Below, in pieces: positions 59,101 through 64,000 of a stretch of 64,000 nt of DNA. Origin of the DNA: Agrypnia vestita (lineage: Eukaryota; Arthropoda; Insecta; Trichoptera; Phryganeidae); assembly GCA_016648135.1 (NCBI GenBank), contig JADDOH010000466.1, forward strand, positions 186,001-250,000. Reading direction: 5' to 3'. Each line of letters opens with the position of its first letter. Within the stretch, counting starts at the first letter, position 1. The position numbers and the translations under genes were made by a program. Under the pieces are notes generated by a model. That model worked only from the letters and a program-made list of their open reading frames with translations. It did no database searches and was not told the DNA's origin.

Positions 59101-62100
59101 TACACAATGTAACGTTCCCAATTCCATCCATTATGTGTGGACTACAACATCTACCAAATATTTGGAAATTTTATATATCTTAAATTTGCACAATTCAGTT
59201 CGTATGTGAATTGTATTCTACTACCGCCATCTGTTGTGATCTACATCTGTCGTTCCCTTAAACCAGCACAGATATCGCCGTTGGTAATGGGATATCTATA
59301 ATATATTTTGATTGTAGTTTTTAAAGCAATATTCTTTTGTATGTATATGCTGTGCAAATTTAAGATATACTCGTATAAATATATACAACTTTCAAAATTT
59401 GTTTCCACCCATGATCGATCACACATCTATCAAATTTTGGAATGTTGTTTATATGGTATTAATGTACCTCGATTACTTCATTCAGTACAGTTACGCTATC
59501 GCCATCTTTGGCTAGAATTTGTCAATCCCATGAAACAGTATATAGATGTCGCCTTTCATTCCCAGCGGTATTAACATACAAACTTTTCCATACATCTATA
59601 ATATAACTTAAATACAAGCTCAGTTATACAATAAACATATTTGATATCTAAGTTTAAAGTGTTTGTACGCGACGCGAAATCGCCGCGTACGTGGGGAAAA
59701 AACTTGGGATTATTGGAAGAAATGGACTGTATTTGGATCAAGAAGGACAAGACGTTTCGACTCATCTTTTTGTCTCTCGGCGTCCTTCCAGATGTCACTT
59801 CACCAAACAACTGTTTCACCGGTTGGCCACCAACGTGCGTTACTCCGGAAGTCCGGCGGTGACGAGGTTATAAAATGTTTATAAAATGCACAATTAAAAC
59901 GAGACAAAAATTGGCGCTTTTAACAACGAGACTTGTCGAAACGAAAGACAAAATGGAACTGGTTGAGGGTAGGATTGTTTTAGAAAATAGACCAATCAGT
60001 GTTGCCACATAAGAAAAAGAAACAATAATCTGTAGAGTCGATTTCTGTGCCAACGTGACGTAACGAATATCGAACAGTATTTCTACTGAAGAAGATGTAA
60101 ATATTTGATATTGTGTTTGCAAGATAAATAAACAATAAATATTAAACGTGTATTAAAAATTGTATTGTCAATTCAAAGTACTAGTGATGCGCAATTTTGT
60201 ACTTGATAAGTCCGATTCCGGCGTAATACTGGTATCCAGTGACAGCGTTCCTGTTATCCACCCATCGCGGCTGGGGCTCCTTGAAGGATGACATCACTAG
60301 GAAGAAAAATATTTACGTTACTTCTGCTGTTCACATTTTTATTAAAGCAATCTAAAGCCTATCAGCTTGGAGAATATCGATACCGTTGTCTTTTTTAAAC
60401 GTGTGGTTAGTTTCCAAAAGATGGTTCGCGAATTCAGAGAAGTTCTTTGTATTGAGATATCTCAATGACTGATTAAAAAAATAATTTGTTTACTAAAATA
60501 ATCAATGGATAGTTAGTATGTGTCCGTCTTGACGATGATACAGTGGAATCGAAACCAGTGACGTAAAGATACTCCAAGTGGTTAGGTAAGTTTTCAATTA
60601 ACTAAATTAATGATAATTATTAATTAATATAAATTATATTCCCACAAAAACAAAGCTCTTTAGATGGGAAACATCAAAATTGTAACGTAGGGCTTGATAG
60701 TGTTAAAAAGAGAACTTAAAAAATATACATGAGAATCAAGGAATTTGTACTCCAGTATCAATAAATTCTCACCTATTGGAGGTCTGAAGATGCCAGCTGG
60801 CAGTCCTACTGCACACTGCCGCACCACGTCTTCACCGAGGCTCTTCGTGAAGGAATACATATTGGGCCAATTCCCTTGGAATCTGCAAGAACCGTTTTAA
60901 TTTTATTCTTCTTATAATGCCATCTGTTTTTGGAGGTTGGCGATCATTTGGACGATTACGACTCTGTTCACCGCCGCACGCAACAACTCAGTCGAGTTAT
61001 GTACGCTTACACCAGTCCCTCAAATTACTACTACTTTTGACCCATTTGGACCTCTTTCCATTTAACGACAATCGAATTAGTATGAGTATTGTATTGTTTA
61101 TTTGAGTAGGCACATTGTTTCGTTGTGTTGGTGTTTGTAGGCATATTGATTCGTTATGTACGAGTAAACACCAACACAATGAAACAATGTGCGCCGTATG
61201 CATAGCTTACATATACTTATTCGATTGTCTTTCTTAAGTGAAAAGAGGTCTTCCTATTATTTATCCTAAATTATGAGTTGGTTTAGACAATACTTTGGTG
61301 CTCTCATTATATATACGAGGTACTCAGCACTTCTCGGTCTTTTTCTATACGCCGAAGGACTTCATCATTCGTCCCTCTATCCACTCATCTTAAAATCCTT
61401 GACATGAGTTCTTGGTTTAATGTCTGTACCTCCACCGCATATAAGAGAATGGCGAAAATACAACATCGAACCATACTCATTCTTAGTTGCAGGCACCGTA
61501 ACGGTTAGAAAATAACGGTCTCATTCTGAGAAACACGCTACTTGCCATCTCTACTCGAACTTTTATTTCTTGAGATGGATCCCAGTTCTTGTTCAACCGT
61601 TACTCTTTCTATTGGTTCATTGTTGATGGTTATATTTGGCGTCTGAAGTGATCTCTTTGACGCTATTAACAATTTAGTTTTGCGAGTATTCATCTTCAGG
61701 CCATACTTGTTACATGATCCATTCACCATTTTTACCAGTGTTTGAAGGTCGTGGGCATTAATAAATGTTATTATTCATATTTAAAAACATCATTGAGTGA
61801 TTTTTGAAAGAGATATGAAAAATAAAGCTGTTATATTATTAACGAATGTTTTAATATTTATAAAGTACCTATTACATAATAGTATGTACAAGAAATCAAG
61901 AGAGTAGTATTATAGTAAAGCAAAAAAGTAGAGTAGGAATTGACAATATATTTTCAATAGTTGTTAGAAGGGTTTAACAGTAACATAATACTGATAACAT
62001 ATTGTTGTGAAATATTAATACCTACATAACTTGTCAATTCTGTGGAAACTTGTAAGACGGTCTCTGTACAATGTAATATTCATGTGAAATAGTGATGGGT

Positions 62101-63463
62101 CCGCTCTGTACTCACTACTACAATGTAGTACTACACTCCATTGAAGTGCACACATCGCACATTTTGATGTGTAGTGCACACTACAAACTACAAACACCAA
62201 AGTTATTGAAAGTATAAATTTCAAATAGTACACTTCATTTCAAAGCGAACACTACAAAGTACATACACTTCAAAGTTATCGAAAGTATGAGAAACTCATT
62301 TTAAATAGTGTATTTTTTACGTGAAATTTTTGGAAAGTTGATGTAGATATATGAAGAAATTTCTGGAATCTGTAACAACCCCCCCTCCCCATGGCTTGAA
62401 AATTTTTGGGAGGTATGAAGAAATTTTTGGGAAGTTGATGTAGCTAAACGGAGAAATCTTTGGAAACTGTAACAACCCCCCCCCCCATGGTTTGAAAATT
62501 TTTTGGAATCGAACGAAGAAATCTGTCTGGCGACCTTTTTTTTTTTTACTTCATTCGCTTCATTTAAAAATTTACTTCACTATTACTTCATTTCATTACT
62601 TCACTTAATTATTATTACAATTACTTCATTACATTACTTCACTTCATTAATACTACAATTACTTCATTACATTAATTCACTTCATTAATACTACAATTAC
62701 TTCATTTCATTACTTCACTTCATTAATACTACAATTACTTCATTTCATTACTTCACTTCATTAATACTACAATCAATTACTTCATTACTTCACTTCATTT
62801 ACTTCACTTCATTTCGTAGTACTACAATTGCTTCACTTCAAGTAGTTTTTACTACAACGTAGTGTACACTTTGTAGTCTTCAAACTGGTGAACGTGTGTG
62901 TGTTGTAGTCTTCATTTTGAAATGAAGTTTTTCCCTTCGCTAATGTGAAACCTCATTGGCGTTGTAACCTGATTTTTATTTGTATTGTTAGTTTCCCGTA
63001 AATTAATACAGAACTTTTTTAATACGCACCTCCTAATCAGTTTTATTTCATTTTTGAAATTAGGGCTCTCAACCATACTGGAATATGTACTTGCCCTTGA
63101 AAAATCGGAGCATATTCTTTAGTCTAGCCGATCTCTTTCTAGGTTGCCTGTGATGCTACCTGACTTTGAATTTGGGACATACGAAGCTTTAAAACAGGGT
63201 CTCTTGGCCACGTTCTAAAAATGTTCCCCTAAAACGCAAACAACTATCTAACAGGAAAAAATATAAAGAATAGAATAGTGAGTTGGCCTCTGTTAGTTTC
63301 TGCTCTTGTATACGTACATTGGGCCAACCTTTTCAACAACTCGAGGGTCTGCCGTCTCCACGAAGTCGATCACGTTCAGCGAGTTCACCAAGGAGGGGTA
63401 GAACACCTCGTCCAGGGTGAGGGAGTGCGATTGGGAAAACGCCGTGGAGACGTGGATGAAAGA
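48732..63463 (-). CDS. FAR: Fatty acyl-CoA reductase B (FAR-B), 8 exons, 5' part beyond right edge
   Basis: Same enzyme family as FAR-A. In transcript order the exons are 63463-63318, 60882-60773, 60296-60203, 58418-58311, 54818-54564, 53938-53762, 50939-50859, 48834-48732. All junctions read GT/AG on the minus strand with matching phases, giving 357 residues and a TAA stop. Landmarks: SFIHVSTAFS, the catalytic YSFTK (visible residues 58-62), IFRPPIV, EPQPRWVDNRN, VPVDMCIN, IFNYILADNP, HSVPAAVND...IGKKP, DDRKLFFCDVRDIKWNEYF, a basic MRRYLLK stretch and a hydrophobic tail (MLFLLILGGG). Exon lengths equal those of FAR-A except 255 versus 258 and the last exon. The PRWVDN block is followed by NAVTGYQYYAG, less canonical than FAR-A's [16 protein letters not shown]. 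The N-terminal Rossmann exons must lie past position 64000. The frame is open and the gene looks functional in the part seen. Confidence 0.92.
48938..49280. repeat. Inverted-repeat element in FAR-B intron
   Basis: Left aaataaactttgtttacacc plus aaaaaatcaacacgtttcag, right aacatgttgatttttttcaa plus gtgtaaacaaagtttatttc. The interior aaataaccaggtcattttac recurs at 9243 and 56039. Confidence 0.7.
49567..49745. repeat. Foldback A, right arm only (A8)
   Basis: Contains gtaatgatagttcaaagttt, tgatattgcatgactccata, cgtctcataattaaagcagg, and the tip ttttccaaataaccct of the A5/A6 type. Confidence 0.8.
50055..50180. repeat. (TA)n palindromic tract
   Basis: About 120 bp of TA repeats broken by short tatag/gatat words. 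Low complexity, in a FAR-B intron. A shorter TA run is at 30248-30292. Confidence 0.93.
50336..50560 (+). mobile_element. LINE 3'UTR fragment
   Basis: About 200 bp nearly identical to 56880-57100, including cacacaaatacacacactca and the end atggctgtaagaaaaccaat followed by an A-rich tail. Only the 3'UTR remains. Confidence 0.8.
50859..50939 (-). CDS. FAR-B penultimate exon
   Basis: Acceptor tatttttcag, donor GTAAAT. GA plus C gives Asp, then GLFLGMRRYLLKEDDSTLPA and ARKRYN. 81 nt, same as FAR-A, with the shared RRYLL-x-EDDST-x-PAARK block. Confidence 0.91.
51340..51480 (-). mobile_element. LINE reverse transcriptase scrap inside a foldback
   Basis: Minus strand reads VSDLETAIYNINKELEDILK, WLHFNKLKFNVSKTKY, a stop, LIGS. 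This is the segment after the YADD motif of a LINE polymerase. It interrupts the left arm of the foldback element 51208-52166. Confidence 0.8.
51598..51806. mobile_element. Short inverted-repeat MITE nested in A9
   Basis: Left end AGTACATTCTGAGAT (with gacgaat) and right end attcgttcatctcagaatgt are inverse copies. About 210 bp, no frame. Target duplication not clear. Confidence 0.6.
52690..52880 (+). mobile_element. tRNA-derived SINE, copy 3 in FAR-B intron
   Basis: Reads ggaactctcgcttcgtgatc, aaaggtcgccgtttcgaatc, ccagcaagttagtcctattc, gaaaatagtaagaatattat, gacacgtattccttg, then A-rich. A 3' scrap of the family is at 11305-11370. Confidence 0.75.
53762..53938 (-). CDS. FAR-B exon, FAR_C domain core
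   Basis: Acceptor atttcctcag, donor GTGAGT. AA plus G gives Lys, then YVQMYNKFDVYEEAVISFMA, WKFTNENVKKLISRM and DDRKLFFCDVRDIKWNEYF. 177 nt, same as FAR-A. Confidence 0.93.
53990..54171. repeat. Possible TTAA-target MITE in FAR-B intron
   Basis: TTAA at 53986-53989 is followed by CCCGGCGAAGATGACGCTGG then gtcatattgaccc, a form seen at piggyBac-like ends (from memory). A candidate right edge is ggcgccgga then TTAA near 54172. Tips match over only about 7 bp. Confidence 0.35.
54564..54818 (-). CDS. FAR-B exon, start of FAR_C domain
   Basis: Acceptor aatttcag, donor GTAAGT. AG plus A gives Arg, then ENKKPTSEDIAIFNYILADN, then a variable middle, then FFLHSVPAAVNDAALLCIGK and KP. 255 nt (85 codons), one codon shorter than FAR-A. 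Confidence 0.93.
55140..55690 (+). mobile_element. LINE polymerase remnant in FAR-B intron
   Basis: Reads VKQFKYLGSIITDNLDPDTE, MKSLLCNDDLNLKLRQRLIK, a gap, RLEAFEMWIHRKILKISWTV, KISYFGLIMRGEKYSNLQVV, and in a shifted frame RGIGRGRHSWLGNIRERTG. Typical late reverse transcriptase region with frameshifts. Confidence 0.85.
55772..56170. repeat. Diverged copy of the 9.2/49.0 kb repeat
   Basis: Contains aaataaccaggtagtattta and cgaagggaccattgccc; its first 90 bp (attgatgggtatggagtcaa, gatcattaaattaggt) match 605-690. Confidence 0.5.
56360..57100 (+). mobile_element. LINE C-terminus and 3'UTR in FAR-B intron
   Basis: A 153-codon frame (56381-56842) reads SILGFASPIWSPYYEIHKKR, LERIQQTFTKALNFK, LYKMLNNHIDSPEILNSIHF, NVPQKRTRAP and RTNYGKNCIINRILDTYDTA, then stop. 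The 3'UTR and A-rich end match 50336-50560. Confidence 0.9.
57447..57600. repeat. Repeat shared with 20219-20390
   Basis: ctgacagttatgtatatcat, ccaccaattttgacctttta, gaattcaatcaatcagaaag. Non-coding, in a FAR-B intron. Confidence 0.7.
57670..57790. repeat. Palindromic repeat, family of 27345 and 61060
   Basis: Left arm gcacattgtttcg with tggtgtttac and right arm gtaaacactaacac with cgaaacatt form a hairpin. The flank catttaagaaagaaatcgaa is shared with 27370 and 61220. Confidence 0.65.
57800..58310. other. FAR-B intron, no gene seen
   Basis: Unique AT-rich sequence with one 65-codon frame of arbitrary composition. Ends at the FAR-B exon 58418-58311. Confidence 0.4.
58311..58418 (-). CDS. 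FAR-B exon (VPVDMCIN block)
   Basis: Acceptor gtttcaag, donor GTACGT. AA plus G gives Lys, then AAWCTKDGTVNMVPVDMCIN and GLIACAWDVAEQYEK. 108 nt, same as FAR-A. The VPVDM motif aligns exactly with IPVDM of FAR-A. Confidence 0.9.
58690..58930 (-). repeat. Inverted copy of the 22.3 kb repeat
   Basis: ggcacattagtgcatgttga, ttgtcctaacgaagagacgg, gtacgtctctaaatcggtgg. Confidence 0.65.
58988..59300. mobile_element. Foldback B copy (B4)
   Basis: Begins tatgtctcacagagatgaag then ctatttataca, gtgatcactttacacaatgt; right side less clear (gggatatctataatat). Degenerate copy. Confidence 0.6.
59640..59880. other. GC-richer stretch in FAR-B intron, unassigned
   Basis: Open on both strands (plus 73 codons starting MISKFKVFVRDAKS). 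cgcgacgcgaaatcgccgcg, acgtgcgttactccggaagt. No family recognised. Confidence 0.25.
60203..60296 (-). CDS. FAR-B exon (PRWVDN block)
   Basis: Acceptor ttcttcctag, donor GTACAA (weak). G plus TG gives Val, then MSSFKEPQPRWVDNRNAVTG and YQYYAGIGLI. 94 nt. The donor was placed where it reproduces the FAR-A exon length and phase; translation continues open a little further to a TAG, so the weak donor is the one soft point in the model. Confidence 0.85.
60773..60882 (-). CDS. FAR-B exon with catalytic YxxxK
   Basis: Acceptor ttcttgcag, donor GTGAGA. AT plus A gives Ile, then FQGNWPNMYSFTKSLGED and AVGLPAGIFRPPI. Catalytic Tyr and Lys are in place. 110 nt. Confidence 0.93.
61060..61240. repeat. Palindromic repeat, third copy
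   Basis: Contains cacattgtttcgttgtgttg plus gtgtttgta and, inverted, aaacaccaacacaatgaaac. Outer arms cgacaatcgaattag and attcgattgtc are inverted too. Confidence 0.7.
61280..61740 (-). mobile_element. LINE reverse transcriptase fragment in FAR-B intron
   Basis: Minus strand reads CNKYGLKMNTRKTKLLIASK, NEPIERVTVEQELGSI, and after shifts RCCIFAILLYAVEVQTLN and RILRWVDRGTNDEVLRRIEK. This is the post-YADD part of a LINE polymerase, broken in several places. Confidence 0.8.
62090..62560. repeat. Duplicated block with poly-C runs
   Basis: tgtaacaaccccccc followed by catgg and ttgaaaatttttggga occurs twice, near 62370 and 62468. Preceded by short inverted words (actacaatgtagtactacac). It may be the edge of a hAT-like element (agtgatggg start), not proven. 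Confidence 0.5.
62641..62780. repeat. 38-bp minisatellite in FAR-B intron
   Basis: Units start at 62641, 62679, 62717 and 62755, each acttcattaatactacaatt then acttcatt..attacttc. A looser version extends from 62560 to 62820. Confidence 0.88.
63318..63463 (-). CDS. FAR-B first visible exon (HVSTAFS block)
   Basis: On the minus strand a T-rich tract ending acag precedes 63463; the donor GTACGT follows 63318. It encodes SFIHVSTAFSQSHSLTLDEV and ends ...VVEKVGP plus AT. 146 nt, phase 0 in, as in FAR-A. Confidence 0.92.
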
Positions 63464-63605
63464 CTGTAAAAAAAAATAATTGAAATATGAGTATTCGATG
63501 CGTGCCGGGCCAACACTGCCGCCTCCGAACCGGCAACATTATTTGACAGATGTCAAAAATCGCGCGACAACAATGACAACAACAACGACAACCAGCCATA
63601 AGCAT

Positions 63606-63883
63606 TAAGCCATGTATTCACTAGGGGACAAATTGTCCCTCAACAGCACGCGCGGCGTAGAGTCTACGTGACGTTGCAACGTCGTGCACTGTTCCGCCAC
63701 GTCGCGCACAACATAGTGCGGCATTTCTACGTGCCGTGGCAACGTTGCCATGCGCACGGTACCCGAGCGTACTCACTGCAACATTCCGCGGAGCGTCAGT
63801 ACCACGTGGTATGTAAACAAGTGAATACGCATGCGCTGTATCTGTCAAGATGACAATGCGGGGAAACGAAATCGTTCTTGAAC
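63606..63883. repeat. GC-rich repeat F, copy 2
   Basis: Same orientation as copy 1 30 kb away, starting catgtattcactaggggaca and ending gtatctgtcaagatga and gaaacgaaatcg. Located about 140 bp upstream of the first visible FAR-B exon, inside the preceding intron. The similarity stops sharply near 63883. Confidence 0.85.
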
Positions 63884-64000
63884 TGATCGAGCTGTATCGA
63901 TCGAAGATCGCATAGAATGTCCGTCCTTCTTTTTCTTTGCAGTAAATAATTTCGCATTCTCCTCTTTTTTCTCCTCTTACTTTTCGATAAACTCATTAAC

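Overview
The window reads as nuclear DNA of an insect, most likely a moth or butterfly. It is AT-rich, has short exons split by GT/AG introns, and carries an insect-type alcohol-forming fatty acyl-CoA reductase (FAR) family. It is crowded with lepidopteran-style transposon debris. The Lepidoptera assignment is inference from gene family and repeat content. I see no bacterial genes, rRNA, true tRNA or CRISPR.

Only two host genes can be supported, both FARs and both lacking their 5' exons here. FAR-A is on the + strand with eight exons between 26019 and 44174. FAR-B is on the - strand with eight exons between 63463 and 48732. They point at each other and their stop codons lie about 4.6 kb apart. 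Exon lengths match one for one (146/110/94/108/258 or 255/177/81/last coding exon), and all splice phases match, so they are an inverted duplicate pair. Each visible part runs from the end of the NAD(P)-binding domain (HVSTAFS block, then the Tyr-x-x-x-Lys site) through the FAR_C ('sterile') domain to a hydrophobic tail. The glycine-rich nucleotide-binding N-terminus of FAR-B must lie beyond the right edge. That of FAR-A was not recognised anywhere in the 26 kb to its left.

Layout: 1-26 kb holds no recognisable host gene, only foldback elements, LINE fragments, a hAT-type MITE, tandem repeats and a few GC-rich islands of unknown role. 26-44 kb is FAR-A, whose introns carry a pogo derivative nested in a palindromic element, a tRNA-Lys-type primer binding site, an almost intact mariner nested in a LINE, and a LINE endonuclease fragment. 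44-48.7 kb is the convergent intergenic gap with two tandem foldback elements, a SINE, and one foldback nested in another. 48.7-63.5 kb is FAR-B with further LINE remnants and foldbacks in its introns.

The repeat structure is the richest part. There is a long-inverted-repeat family with TA target duplications in about nine copies and two tip variants. There is also a second foldback family, a TAA/TTA-target MITE, a three-copy family with GGAAGTAAAA-like ends, a tRNA-derived SINE, a GC-rich repeat pair 30 kb apart, and several two- or three-layer nests. The mariner (1287 bp, 29-bp perfect inverted repeats) is broken by one in-frame TGA where a CGA arginine codon is expected.
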